Below, one piece after another: positions 1-11,704 of a DNA stretch of 64,000 nucleotides. The first letter of the stretch is position 1; every line of letters starts with the position of its first letter. The stretch is from assembly GCA_020466095.1 (NCBI GenBank), contig CM035807.1:52542752-52606751 (forward strand). The letters are read 5' to 3'. Below the pieces are notes generated by a model. The model saw only the letters and a list, made by a program, of their open reading frames with translations, was not told the DNA's origin and did no database searches. The DNA is from Chlorops oryzae. Lineage: Eukaryota > Arthropoda > Insecta > Diptera > Chloropidae. Position numbers and translations under genes: made by a program.

Positions 1-89
1 AATTTTGTTTTATTATTTTAGGAATAAATCAAAATGATTTTTATTGTCGTCACAAACTACACAATATTATACAAAATTTTGAATGTTCC

Positions 90-1460
90 ATGATGACTGA
101 AAAATTGAACTTTTTGAAGGGAAAATTTATTGAACGGTGCAACCCATTGGACATTCAAGATTTCAATATGCGGTTTAAAAACTTCTGTCACCAATATAAA
201 AGTCGCTGCGAAAAAAGTGCAAGACATGAAGGCCGGTTTTTCCAACAGAATACCATATCGTTAAATTCATCGATATCTTTTATTCCATTACCTTTAATAA
301 GAGTACAACACACTAAGCGAGCTCGTAACAACCAAAAACAAAACAAAAAAATCTAAAGCTTTAAAAAAAAGTTCACATTTATCAGTGTTAGCTCACGCAT
401 TTTAAATTAGTTTTAAAACTTCAGGTCAAAATGAAGCAGCAAATCTTTTGAAACAAATTCCAACCACAGCTCCAAAAAGGGCAGAAAAATACAGAAAAGA
501 CATGATGAAGAAATATCAGGTGCAAATGACTGCTGAAAAGGCGTTTAAGTATAAATTGACGCAAAATTTAGTAGATTCGTAGTAGATTCACACTTGCGTG
601 TTCAATTAGCAAAAAAAGAATGCTATCCGATATCTCAAAGTATATCAATTTCCGAATTTTCTGCAAAAGTAAGCCCCAAAGCTCTTTTGAATCATACAAG
701 AGAACGTTTAATTTTACTTCAAAGGGCTTTAATAGACACCGCCAACGAATTATGAAGAATAATTTTATATTGTAAATGGGGATTTGATGGAAGTTCAAGA
801 CGTATTTCTTATAAACAAGAATTTCATGGTCGTGAGCTACTTATTGTGCTGCTAATATAACACCAATTGCGCCATTACGACTATCAGCCGGTAAAAAAAT
901 AAATCTGCAAAATGTTCGCCCTGATCCAACCCGGTTTTGCAACCCCCTCAAAATTTAATTTATTGAAGAATCCGCAAACATTTCGAAATTGAAGAAAGAA
1001 AGAGTAGACAAAGAAATAAAATAACTTCAAAACTCAGTTGTTTTGGTGGGAGACGAATCCGAGATTATGCACAATTTGTTAAAAGCAGTTATGATAGATG
1101 AAAAAATATGTTATGCTCTTACAGAATTAACATCGACTCAAAAGTGCAATTTGTGTGGTGCTACCAGTCAAGAGTTCAATTTTGTTGAATAGACGATTGC
1201 AAATGATGTAAACATGAAAATTTTGGATTTGTGTATCAACTCTTCATGGGTGGATACGATTTTTAAGTGTCTACTACACTTAGCGTATTAATTCCCTATT
1301 CAGAAATGGCAGGCGAGGTCGGACTATGAAAAACAAAGTGTTCGTGACAAAAAAACTGCGAATTCAAAATTTGCTGAAATTACAAAATCAGACTTAAATC
1401 TAATTCACAAAATTCATATCATATTTATCATTATTTCTTGTGGTCACAAAATTAACTATG
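90..1460 (+). pseudogene. Fossil Transib/RAG1-like DDE transposase
   Basis: I recognise this as a decayed transposase of the Transib/RAG1-like kind, with many stops and frameshifts. Collinear peptide blocks can be read: IPTTAPKRAEKYRKDM near 455-505; KKECYPISQSISISEF followed by ALLNHT near 610-700; KWGFDGSS near 774-797, where the D would be the first catalytic aspartate; and the zinc-like CNLCGAT near 1146-1166. The block CYP..-SEF-ALLNHT-KWGFDGSS-CNLCGAT keeps the order I know from arthropod Transib-like proteins, and the CxLCxAT motif resembles the zinc-binding part of the RAG1 core. The piece at 90-356 may be its N-terminus, but I am less sure of that. No TIRs were found. A non-Transib DDE family is possible. 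The copy is clearly dead. Confidence 0.5.
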
Positions 1461-2270
1461 ACCAAGTAAGAAAGCTTAACTCGGTCAAGCCCGACTTTGA
1501 AAAACCCAGCGTCCCGACTTTATTGGCGCACTCTGTGACGAACAATCTCCATTTGGGGGCATGCCAGTGGGCGGGCTTCATTAATTTTTTCCCGTTGCCA
1601 GTTTGAAGCTTCTACGCCATTTACTTCGCAAGTAACGGAAAATTTCCATTTGTGGGCGTGCCAGTGGGCGGAGCACATAAAATTTTTTCCTACAACTTTC
1701 ATTCGCCTTGGTCAACCTTTGTTGCGCATTTGAAGCTTCTACGCCTTTTACTTCGGAAGTTACGAAAAATCTCCATTTATGGGCGTCACAGTGGGCGGGC
1801 CACATTAATTTTTTTCCTACACCTTTCATTCGCCTTGGTCAACCTACGTTGCAAATTTGAAGCTTCTTTGCCTTTTACTTCACAAGTTACGATAAACCCA
1901 TATTTCTGGGCGTGGCTCGAAGAGGACGGTGTCCAGTTTTTCAGCATATGTCCCTTTTCGTAGTTTTTCAGTACACCACATATCCATGAAATATGTTCAG
2001 TGGTTCATAGGTGACAAGTATTTTACTAAAAACACATTAAATTCATTTGTGAGCGTGGCAGTAGGCGGTAATCTCCCATTCTTACTTAAGACGTACTCGG
2101 ATCTCGATATACCTGTGCGGCTAATTGCGACTTGGTTGGTCCAGCCGTTTCGGAGGGGATCCGACCACAGACGTACGGACAGACAAACAGACGTTCAGAT
2201 GGACAGACGGACGGACATGGCTAAACCGATTCAGTTTTTGACCCTGTTTAGAATTTAGTCCAGAATTGTT
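1461..2270 (+). repeat. R1 interspersed repeat, copy 1 (gtgggcg/GACGGACA type)
   Basis: This is a non-coding interspersed repeat. Inside it a ~125-bp unit recurs about three times (near 1530-1650, 1650-1770 and 1770-1895). Each unit has 'ctccatttgtgggcgtgccag', an 'attttttcctacacctttcattcgcc' stretch and 'gaagcttctacgccttttact'. It ends in a GACA-rich tail (2178-2220, 'acggacagacaaacagacg') followed by 'acatggctaaaccgattcag'. A second copy in the same orientation lies at 54455-55195. Short ORFs across it do not look coding. It resembles the non-autonomous 'gggcgtggc' repeats common in fly genomes; I cannot name the family. Confidence 0.7.
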
Positions 2271-2646
2271 TATTTTATACGATCAGCAAAAAACTATGTC
2301 GCACGGAAACTTTTGCATGAAAGCAGCAATATGTGTGTATATAAGAAAGGCAAATAAGAAAAGAATAGAACAAGAAAAAGAAAAAAAGCTGCTTATGCAA
2401 TAATGAATTAAAATGAATTATTGAGCATCATAGCGCATTGATTTTAAATATTGATTATTAAGCAACAAAATTGTATAAAAGTAACGAAAATTATTAGTAA
2501 GCTATGAGTCCAAACAAAAACAGTATGTGATCAATTTAGGAACTTGTCTTTGTGCATCAACAGTTTATGTACTGCTTGGTACAACTTTAATTCTGATATC
2601 TGCAGTTCATGTGCTGTATGGTTCTTTGAATTCACAAATTTTAAGT
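2271..2646. other. AT-rich spacer
   Basis: Nothing recognisable: AT-rich sequence between repeats R1 and R2, without a supported ORF or inverted repeat. Confidence 0.5.
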
Positions 2647-3479
2647 AAAACAAGTAAGGGTGTTAAAGTCAGGCGAGCCTGACAATAGAATACCCGACAC
2701 AGACACACATTTTAAAATAATTTTAAATATCAAGAGGTGTTTAAGATCATAAGGGGTCCGATATACCGACTTTTGATAGATTTCTTTATGAAAACCGCGC
2801 CTTTGCCACGCCCACTTTTCCAATTTTTGTTGAACTATAATTGGAGGCTTAAATATACGCTCAAATTTAAAGTTTTATTAAAATATTTCGAAAAAGTCCG
2901 ATTTTAAGGCAGTTTTGGAATTTTTGTGACAGACCATAGTACTGGAGGTACCCTTAAAAATGGACTGATCAAGAAATTTTTTTGGAAGGATGTTAAAGGC
3001 TACAAAGGAAGCACAAGTTTCAAATTTCAAGTCCCATTTGAGTTTCGGGTGTAGGAGACAATTTTCGAAAACCGCCCTTCTGCCACGCCCACTTTTTAAA
3101 TTTTTGGAAATAATATTACTGTCCTTTAAATGATCAAATATCAAATTTCATTAAAATATCTTGAAAAACCTCGATTTTATAGCAGTTTTTTTGATTTTCG
3201 TAACAGACCCTAGTACTGGAGGTACCCTTAAAAATGGTCCGATCGGGTCCATGTCCCCGAGAGCACGCATACCAAATTTTGTCGAGCTAGCTCAACTACT
3301 TCGATAAGATAACTGTATACAGCCAAACAGACGGACATGTCTAAATCGAATCTCTTGGTGACGCTGATCATTTCTATATATAATATATTTTGTGTGGTCT
3401 ATCTCGACTGGTTCTTGGTGTTACACACAACCACACAAACGCAATATACCCTCGACACAGAGTGTGTCGGGTATTAACA
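2647..3479 (+). repeat. R2 interspersed repeat with terminal palindromes, full copy
   Basis: The repeat starts at 'aaaacaagtaagggtgtta', the point where it agrees with the second copy at 56435. Near its 5' end is the palindrome gtcaggcgagcctgac. Near its 3' end is a hairpin, cgacacagagtgtgtcg, inside 'ataccctcgacac...gtgtcgggtatt'. The body has two similar halves with 'accgcccttctgccacgcccacttttt' and 'agtactggaggtacccttaaaaatgg', then a 'cagacggacatgtctaaatcga' tail. There is no coding capacity. It abuts the BEL/Pao primer site exactly, so part of it may serve as or have replaced that LTR; I cannot separate these options. Confidence 0.65.
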
Positions 3480-3480
3480 T

Positions 3481-3499
3481 TGGTGCCCCGAGACAGAAC
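3481..3499 (+). other. Primer-binding-site-like sequence of a BEL/Pao element
   Basis: TGGTGCCCCGAGACAGAAC begins just after '...ttaacat' and lies ~540 bp upstream of recognisable BEL/Pao gag coding. TGG followed by a tRNA-3'-like segment just downstream of an LTR ending in CA is the normal LTR-retrotransposon arrangement. The upstream LTR itself is not identified. Confidence 0.5.
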
Positions 3500-3849
3500 T
3501 CTTTCTGAGTTTTGTCGTCAGTAAACGTGCAAAAAAATTAAATTAATACATTCGAGTTAAGTTCGTCGTGAATAAAATCGTTTATTATACCGAAGTCAAA
3601 GTTCGCGCAGTTCGAGCTGTCTACGTGTCACTGTCAGCAGTAGTTATATCTTGGAGGATTATCAAAGGCTGGACCGCGAAAAATAAAGCAGATCTTTTCT
3701 ACATATAAAGAAGGACTACTTCAAGCGATCCACAGGTCAACAAACAAACGTATTTCATATACAACATGTCTCATATATTATATACAACGCATTATGGAGA
3801 AGTTTAAAAACAGACTAATACGTAAAACATTAAAACGATAATCCGTAAT

Positions 3850-5290
3850 TACCAAAACGATTCACTATCGCGAAAGAAAAATTCAGACTACTTTCAAGAA
3901 CGTCCCAACCGAATAAACAGTGCATGGTTTCCTTTTGAGAGTGTGGACAGCGACATTGGCTTGATAGAGCAAATTCTGATGATTACATCACAAAAGACAA
4001 ATATACGCAAACACGGGAGCTGGTGAAAAAATTTAAAGACCAATTAGAAAAGGCGATGTTGGCCTTCAAGACTTCAGCTCCACATGAGCGGCCAGGAGCA
4101 ATCCAAAAAACTGTCCCCACGTCAAATGGAACAATTACTGAAAAGGACAACCGGCATTCTATTAATGAAATCGTACCTTTGATACAGAGACAACAGGCAA
4201 TGATGTCTTCCCTTTCAAGGCTACTTCAAGGCACACCAGAAAACGAATCTGTAGAGCATGAAAATAATGCAATAAGCAAGCTCTATGACCACATTTAACA
4301 AGCAAATTTTGAAACTCATCAGAATGTCGATGATCCAACACAACAGGGATACGACATGCATGAGTTTATAAATATTGAGAGTGAAGTTCATCAGAAACTG
4401 GCACCTCTCACCAACTTGCTGAAGGAATCCAAGGCAACTCCACGAGGCCTACCTGAGATAAAATTGCCCAAAATATCAATACCGAAATTTGATGGCAACC
4501 TCTTGAAATCGCAGACCTTTTCTGATATTTTCAAACGTACTATTCGTGAACAACCACTGCAGAACAAAGAGAAAATGTGGTATTTAAAAACCAACCTCAC
4601 TGGTGAAGCAGAGAGGTTGATACGACATATCAACCTAACAGAAAAAACTATACATCAGCATGGAGAATTCTAGAAAAACGTTTCAACAATAAACGAGTGC
4701 TTATTGAATTAATTATTGAGAAGATTTTGGCGCTTAAAAATTTAACAGCTAAGAAAAACACAGTTCGCAGTTTTCATGACGCCATACCTGAAAGTTTGCT
4801 CGCATAACACAACATAGGTGTCGACACCAATCAATGGAGTCCTCTTCTACTGCATATTCTGGTTCAAAAATTGGATCGACAAAGCCATATTCTGTATGAA
4901 TTTTTATTACAGTCTCCTAGAGAATTTCAGAGCATACAACATTTTCTAATATATTTAGAACTTTGATTCCAAGCTCTGGAAGCCGTTTGGGGTAAGAAAA
5001 AAGCGGATTTAGCAGCGTCGGCCACAGCAACCAAATCTAAGACATGCATGGTATGCAGCAAAGAAGGTCACCCAATCTTCTTTTCGGAAAATTTTTAAAG
5101 ATTTGTTGTGAGTCACATCTACTCACAGCCCTTTTTGAACTGCTCCTGATCATTTATTATCAACATGTGCAATCAGGTATTCTAAATAAAACAGCGAAAG
5201 CCACTGCATCATTAAAGCCAGGGCCATATCCCGAACGACCATGAAAACCAGGTCGACGGCAACTTACGTGAGTCCTTCTAGAATTTTCGA
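3850..5290 (+). pseudogene. BEL/Pao retrotransposon gag, decayed
   Basis: Gag capsid and nucleocapsid region of a BEL/Pao element. The block at 4356-4673 contains LPEIKLPKISIPKFDGN and MWYLKTNLTGEAERLIRHI, the strongly conserved Pao/BEL gag core (P-FDG then W-F..F, WYL..L.G.A..L). An upstream open block at 4023-4298 is in keeping with a gag N-terminus. After 4673 the reading frame breaks repeatedly. A zinc-knuckle-like CMVCSKEGH at 5047-5073 marks the nucleocapsid end. Protease and RT are not recognisable; the element seems cut off where the LTR of gypsy element A begins (~5440). Nonfunctional. Confidence 0.75.
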
Positions 5291-5439
5291 TCAGTACCAG
5301 TATTGATTGGAGAGATGGAAAATGCACCATGGACACTTATATGGCTTATAAAAGATGGAATATCGACGAATGGAAAGACACTTAGTATCCAAAGTCCCAA
5401 CTCGAAGCGCAAGTACTCACCAAGTGACAATGGCGACTA

Positions 5440-5635
5440 GAGCGTGGACTTTTATAGTGGTTTAGTAGGATAATTAGGGAAGTTATCAAGTATTGTTAGC
5501 AGCTATTTTTAAGGATACAGTGCTAGCACTAAGAGTTATTAATAAAAGGACTAAAACTAATCTTTTGTGGTTATTCTTTTAAAAAGAGATATTAGGATGT
5601 GCATTCACTTGCACTTATGCTCTAAAGCTTCAACA
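5440..5635 (+). repeat. Partial 5' LTR of element A
   Basis: This segment precedes the primer site and ends in 'cttcaaca', the CA expected at an LTR end. It has AATAAA-like 'ttattaataaaagga' near 5540 and resembles the R-U5 part of element B's LTR in layout. Its 5' boundary against the BEL/Pao remnant is not defined, so the start is approximate. Confidence 0.45.
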
Positions 5636-5636
5636 T

Positions 5637-5648
5637 TGGCGCAGCTGG
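5637..5648 (+). other. Primer-binding site of element A
   Basis: TGGCGCAGCTGG lies two bases after the LTR end. The same TGGCGCAG core sits after element B's LTR (31841). TGGCGCAG fits the tRNA-Ser-type primer known from the 17.6/297 group of gypsy elements. Confidence 0.6.
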
Positions 5649-6631
5649 TATTTGACTGATTTGCAGTCGGATACGATTCGAATCCCAGAACTTTCGTCGA
5701 AATTGTTTTAAAACTTTAATGGAGCATGACTTGGACCACAGTGCTTAGCTGAATTGAAACTTTGTTAGTTTTAAAAGGTGACTCGTCGTAATCGACCAGC
5801 ATAAAGCACTTGAGGTATTAAGGCTAACTCTAGGGGAGTTTGAATAACCCTAAAAAAAAAAAAAAAATATCAACAGTTGATGTTTTTTACGTCAACTGCG
5901 GATATTTCTTAAACAAATACAAAAGTTTTGTCGTTATAAAATTGTCATTGCACACTCAAAAGGTATTATTTGGCCCTTTTTAATTAATAACTGAGTGAAA
6001 AAAAAATTACGACACATCAGATCCTGAGAATATACGAAAATAAATATGGTGAGAACGAAAATTGAAATAAGCAAATTGTTTTTGTGCAAATAGTCCCTTC
6101 TGATTTATATATATTTGATATGGACTTTAAACGGACTTTTGCCGTAGGAATGTGGAAAAAGAATTAGACGAGTTACGTTAGAAACCTGCAACATAAGCTC
6201 AATTGCAAATTATAATATTAACTAATTATAATAAATATATCTATTGCTATAGCAATCATAGATTTTGCCCTAAATATTTTAATCATGAGAATATTAATTT
6301 TATTATTCTTTACCGATCTTACCTCTACCCCACATGAAAAATTAACATTCTCCATCCCTGTACCTAAAGAAAAGACAGATTTATATCATTTTACTCAACA
6401 TCACACCGACAGAATTGACGACATTCTAACCTCACAAAATGATGAAATTTTAAATATAATGGGAGTTTTTAGAACAGTTAAATACTTACCTACGCGTCGT
6501 AACGCATAAAAAAATTTTCACTTTGGCAAAGGTCAAGCCCCGAAAAATGGGAATCAATACAAAAATTATTCATTTATTGTGCTAAACGTTCTACCGTAAG
6601 ACGAAATTTTTTTTCGACTGATTAAAAGCGT

Positions 6632-8620
6632 ATGATTTGTTCACTTATGAAAGAGGAAGTAGAAAAACTTAAACAACAACTTAAGCAAGCAGAAAGTGAC
6701 TCGAAAAGAATTGTGGAAGAAGCTAGAGATTTGTTAAAAGAAGCCAATCTTAGCCGAGAGAGTTCGGAATTCAAAAAAGATCAAATAGTACTGGGTCAGT
6801 TTTCGCAAATTAGCGAAGCAATTAATCTTATAGACCAGGTAAAAAATAATGTGCGTTCTAAGAACAGCGCATATGTAAAAATGATACAGCAGTTGGAAGA
6901 AACAACAAAATATATTAACAAAGATTGCAAAAGGTAAAAAAACCAAATAAACAAAAGTGACGCAATAATAGAAGAATCTGAGAAGCAAAACGAGACTCTT
7001 AGGGAAACCTTAAGGAAAAAGGTAGGAAAAGATTTAGCAGAAAAATTAGAGCAGGATAAAAATACTCTTAAGGAAAAGGAAGAGAAATTAAAAAGGCTAA
7101 AACTTCAAGTACTAGAACTAAAAGAGGAACTGAGAGTAGTATACAAAGCGTCTCCGTCACCTTCCCCAACCCTTACAAAAAAAACTAGTACAAAAGATAG
7201 CACCGAAAATTTAATTCCCCCAGATAAAACTTAGAATATTGAAAATCAGACCACCCTTAGTCCTTTACAGATAACACAATTCATAAAAATCCGATCACCC
7301 TAGTACCAACAATAACGATAACAATGGCAAATCCTCCCCAAGTTGATGAAGTAATGAAAAAAGTCAGCAGCCTCGTGCCATGTTTTTCAGGCCAACACTC
7401 CACAGAGTTAAGCTCGGACGTCGACAAATTTATATCGGGCTTAGATTTATTAACGGGGATTGCGGAAAATATAGATACACAAGGCCTTATAAAATGTGTA
7501 AAACAAAGACTTTCTGGTTAAGGATACTTAAAAGCCGGTCAAAAAATGTTTAATAGTCTCGGGAAACTTAGGGATTTAATAAAGAGGAAATTTTTAAAAC
7601 AGATAACTTTAGAAACAATTAGATTTGAAATAAAGAGCGCCGCCGAATATTCAAATTAAAGAGCGTCAGCATTTGGGGGACGGTTAGAGTCCTTGCTAAA
7701 TGAGGCCGAAGAGTTAATAACAAGATCATGGAATGACTCTGAGGCGGTGCCAGCACTTAGCGAGTACCGAAAGCTGGCAAAAAATAAATTCATTTTTGGG
7801 GTAAAGGACCCATATATGCAGACCCTTCTTGAAAACCAAAGGGATAAGCCGCTCGAATTTTTAATTAATATGGCAGAAGACTCGGAAGATCGTCACTCTG
7901 AGAACAGAAAATTTTTTTCAAATAACTTTGTAAACCACCCAGCACTGATACCTCAAACCAAACGTCTGCCAGCAGAGGAGGAGGTTTGTTTTGAGTACGG
8001 GCATGAGCAAAGTGCAATGTGCGGGAAAAATAAAGCGGAGCCTAGAATTAAATCCATGATTTGCGAGTATTGCGGAAAGAAAGATCATTCTGAAATTAAA
8101 TGTTTTAATAGACTAAGGAATTTGTTTTGCCCGGTGTGTCAAATGAAAGGACACGAGCAAAATAAATTTTGTAGACCAAATCAGCAAAATTTTAACCAAA
8201 ACAACAACAATTTTAATTCTCACAATCAAGACCAAAATTATAATAATTTCAATAAAGTCAATCACTTCATTCCCCAAAATCCTAACAGAATTCAGAATTT
8301 TACTCCCCAAAATTTTAATTTAAACCACAGTTTTAATCAGAATAATCCTTCTGAATCGCTAAATTTAAGTCAACCTCAGAACTTAAATCCTTTCAAAGCA
8401 CAAAACTATAATCAGTGCCAAAATTTTAACACATAGGGATTATAATACGCCGGTTAGAGCGCAAACGTCAAATAATCAATTTAGAATTCCAAACGTAAGA
8501 GAAATTGGCACAAATAACAGCCAGCCTAAAAATATGCAGTGTTATAAATGCTCCAAATTTGGGCATATGGCAAGGTTCTGCAGAAAAAGGCTTATCTAGA
8601 ACAGGGACAAATGGAATGCA
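6632..8620 (+). pseudogene. Element A gag, broken
   Basis: The N-terminal part (6632-6937 and on to ~7200) is a lysine/glutamate-rich coiled coil. The capsid-like part starts at an ATG at 7324 (MANPPQVDEVMKKVSSLVP), is broken by a stop near 7518, and resumes to 8436. The nucleocapsid carries CEYCGKKDHSEIKC, then CPVCQMKGHEQNKFC, then an Asn/Gln-rich stretch, and after a frame break a third knuckle, CYKCSKFGHMARFC, near 8538-8580. Three or more CCHC-like knuckles and an N-rich linker also occur in element B's gag, which is its closest relative here. At least two frame breaks make it nonfunctional. Confidence 0.75.
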
Positions 8621-8700
8621 AAGACATAAAGCAATATGTAAAGCCAGTGTCAGACGACGCGTTTATTATCTTCCCATGCGGGCAAGCTAAAAACGAAAAA

Positions 8701-9105
8701 TGAACGTTGTTAGTGGACACGGGCCTAGATACAAGTTTGATTAGGTCAGAAGCACTAAAAGGGTCAGTCAAACTCAATAATTTAGAAACAAGTAATTTAG
8801 TGGGAGTTTTTGGGGGTATCATAAATAGTAAGGATACAACAGAAATTGCGCATTCCCATATTTCACAAATAAATTTTAAAGTTCATGTGTTGTCAGGAGG
8901 AAGCAAAATTTCTGCACACGGGATTTTAGGAAGAGATGAGCTGTGGGGAAAGTCAGTAGAAGATGGCATAAACAAGGAAATCCCTTTTTTCAATTATGAT
9001 AAACAAATTGCTTCGATGCCACTGGTAGAGTCCAACTCAAGCTACAACATAGGATTTGTATTGCTGAGGCTGTCACGATCAAAGCTAGAGAAAGGAAACT
9101 GGTAG
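8701..9105 (+). pseudogene. Element A aspartic protease
   Basis: A retropepsin-like domain that would process Gag-Pol. The active-site motif LLVDTGLDTSLI is at 8705-8740, and the later ILGRDELWG block near 8920-8946 matches the GRD.LW block of element B's protease. It follows the third zinc knuckle directly. A stop near 9103 ends the frame before the RT linker, so the polyprotein is broken. Confidence 0.75.
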
Positions 9106-9215
9106 CAATTTGCGTAAAATGATTAGTAGGAAATACAGAAGTACATAAAAAGGAGACTTTTCCCAATGTATTTGTAGGGGGCACTATTACTACGGTCTCA
9201 AAGGAAACAGGATAT

Positions 9216-10743
9216 GTGCCTATTTTAAATACAAAAAATGTCGCAGTAATGGTAAGGTTAGAGGTTACGTTGGAAGGTGAGCCGACGTCAAATTTCACCG
9301 AGATAGAAATTCCAAAAATAATCCAATTAAGGGCAGATAACAATAGAAAGCGTCGATTAAACCTTCAACTAAATACAGTGAAGTTAGATAAAACCCAAAA
9401 TAAAGAAGAAGTTAGCTCAATGCAAAATATTTTTAAAGATTTCTCAGATGTTTTTCATTTACAAGAAGACAAACTTTCTTATACAACAGCACTAAAGCAT
9501 GCGATACCTACAGAAACTGGATGCCCGCGCATTAACACAAGGCAGTACAGGCTCCCAGAATACCATTAAACAGAAATTAAGTCCCAAGTAAGTCAGATGC
9601 TTACCAATGGCATCATCGCACCAAGCAAGTCGCCTTGGAATTCCGCAATAATTTTAGTCCCAAAAAAAATCAGGCCAGGATGGCGAAAAAAAATGGAGGC
9701 TAGTAGTCGATTTTAGGAAATTAAATAACATAACTGTTAAACAAGTTTTTTCCATTCCACGCATAGATGAAATACTTGACCAACTAGGATACAGTCGTTA
9801 CTTTTCTACCCTGGACTTAGCAAGTGGCTATCACCAAGTGTTAGTTGACGGCAAGGACAGGGCGCACAGGCGCACCAGCTACTTTCCAAAGGATAATGAA
9901 CAGCATTCTTACGGGCTTACAGGGAATAGACAGTTCTGTTTATTTAGACGATATTGTGGAATATGCGCGAAACTTAAAATCCCACGAAAATAGATTGAGA
10001 AGCGTTTTAGAAATCCTTAGATCAAATAATTTAAAAGTACAAACCGATAAGTGCCAATTCCTAAAAAGAGAGGTAATATACCTTGGCCACAAGTGTTCAG
10101 AAACAGAAGTAGAAAGTGTAAAAAATATAGAACCACCTAAGAACATTAAGCAGTTGCAATCGTTTCTAGGTTTGATCAATTATTATAGAAAATTTATAGC
10201 GAATGCAGTAAAAATTTCATTTCCTTTAACACAATTATTGAGAAAAGATGCAAAATTCAGATGGAAAGATGATTGTCAAGAAGCTATGAACCAGCTTAAA
10301 AAAGCAGTTACCAGTCCCCCAATATTGCAATACCCCGATTTTGAAAAGCCGTTTAATCTAACAACAGACGCAAGTAATAAAACACTGCGAGCGGTCCTTT
10401 CAAAAGCAAAACCAGGACAAGACCTACCAATTTATTACGCTAGTAGGGCCCTCAGTTCCACAGAAAAGAGATACTCAACAATAGAAAAAGAATTTTTGGG
10501 ATTTATTTGGGCAGTTAAAAACTTTAGGACTTACCTTTTGGGTAAACATTTCAAAATTTATACAGATCATAACATATTAAAAGGTATTTCAAATCTAAAA
10601 GACCAGGATACACGACTAGGGCGGTTTCGTTTAAAATTACTAGAATACGATTTCGAAATTAATTACAAAACAGGGAAAAATAACCTAAATGCAGATGCAC
10701 TAAGCAGACTTCCTTTAGCAAGCAAAAGTGTATCAGTTGTAAC
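9216..10743 (+). pseudogene. Element A reverse transcriptase and RNase H, broken
   Basis: The pre-RT linker is open from 9216 to 9569 (DFSDVFHLQEDKLSY). The RT N-terminus follows (PSKSPWN, ~9625-9645), then frame breaks to ~9840. From 9845 a 305-codon frame holds GAPATFQRIMNSI, the catalytic YLDD (9937-9950), the thumb with QLQSFLGLINYYRKF, and RNase H with LTTDAS, YSTIEKEF and YTDH. Compared with element B, about twenty codons between the 'G.DR' region and GAPATFQ are missing (near 9858), removing the FVRMPFGL block. The frame is then cut by the hAT insertion at 10744. Confidence 0.8.
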
Positions 10744-11113
10744 CAGAGCTGTAAAAGAATGATTCATTTTTGAATGAATTCGCGAATCATTCAGGCAATG
10801 ATTTCTCATATTTTGAATTCATTCTGCTCACAAGAAATATAAGCTGAATTAAAATTCGAATTTCCTTACGGTGAATGAAAACATTTTGAATTCATTCTGC
10901 TAAGAAAAATTTTTGGTGAATTCAAATTTGAATCGTACTGAATTAAAAAACGTGGAATTCATTCTGCTCAGGAAAGAAGTGAATTCAATTTAAATTTGGA
11001 TTTATTCATTGTGACTTAAAAATTTTGAATTTGTTCACCTCAAAAAAAAATACTTGATTTCAATTTGGAATTCATTCACAGTGAATTAAAAAGTTTTGAA
11101 TTCAATTCATTTA
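10744..11113 (+). repeat. Left long terminal inverted repeat of the hAT
   Basis: Inverted copy of 12137-12507, with small indels and substitutions. It contains repeated gaattcattctg words that could serve as subterminal transposase-binding repeats (inference). Confidence 0.85.
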
Positions 11114-11201
11114 TTATTAAGAAATACTTAAATACTGCGAATATAAGGTGAGCCAGAATGAAAATAAAAAATTAATTGAAACAACGTTTTATTCCGCAAG
11201 A

Positions 11202-11704
11202 TTATACAGCATTGTTGACTTTAAGCAGCAGCAATTTTTCAAAGTTTTCGTCGGAAAGAGACCCGCGTTTTGGCGCGTTTAACATTGTTGCAAAGGAGAA
11301 CAATCTTTCAACGGCTGACGGCGGCAATGGGGCATTGTTCTTTAAAAAAGCATGTTTAATTAGCAGATATTTGTTGAGCATAACTAATGATTTTGACTTA
11401 TCCGCCAAATAGGCTAGGAATTGAGATTCTGAGGGCAAATCAGTGGCCGATGATTGTTCTTTTTTTATTAGACTTCTAAATGATTCGGATTCCACTATAG
11501 ACACCGGCAGCATATTTGTCGCGATAAAGGTCAACACAAGTTTGTTAAAGTGGTCTTGTTTCCTTGGAGTTAGTTTGGCTTCCCGTTTTAGCGCTTCGTA
11601 CTCTTCGTTCTTTTCTATATGACAATTTCTCAAATGTCGAAGAAAATTTGACGATACATTAACAGTTTCTGTTACCACGTTGTCACAAATAAGGCATTTC
11701 GCGG
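11202..11704 (-). pseudogene. hAT transposase with central deletion (BED finger joined to hATC)
   Basis: Read on the minus strand, the frame opens with a BED-type zinc finger (KCLICDNVV...FLRHLRNCH, ligands C, C, H and a terminal CH). The typical hAT N-terminal block FIATNMLPVSIVESESF follows, then the frame passes directly into the C-terminal dimerisation block PSAVERLFSFATMLNAPKRG with LSDENFEKLLLLK. The DDE catalytic middle is missing, so the product could not catalyse transposition by itself. Part of the frame precedes any ATG. An open segment at 11921-12160 on the same strand could be a first exon, but I cannot confirm it. Confidence 0.8.

Noticed and set aside
5641..5700. tRNA-like 'gattcgaatcccag' downstream of the element A LTR
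   Set aside because: It lies next to the primer site and is not part of a cloverleaf; an extended tRNA match cannot be verified here.
6285..6509. 74-codon ORF (MRILILLFFTDLTS...) in the element A leader
   Set aside because: It begins with a signal-like segment and might be an env scrap, but there is no recognisable motif and it lies upstream of gag, so it is left unannotated.
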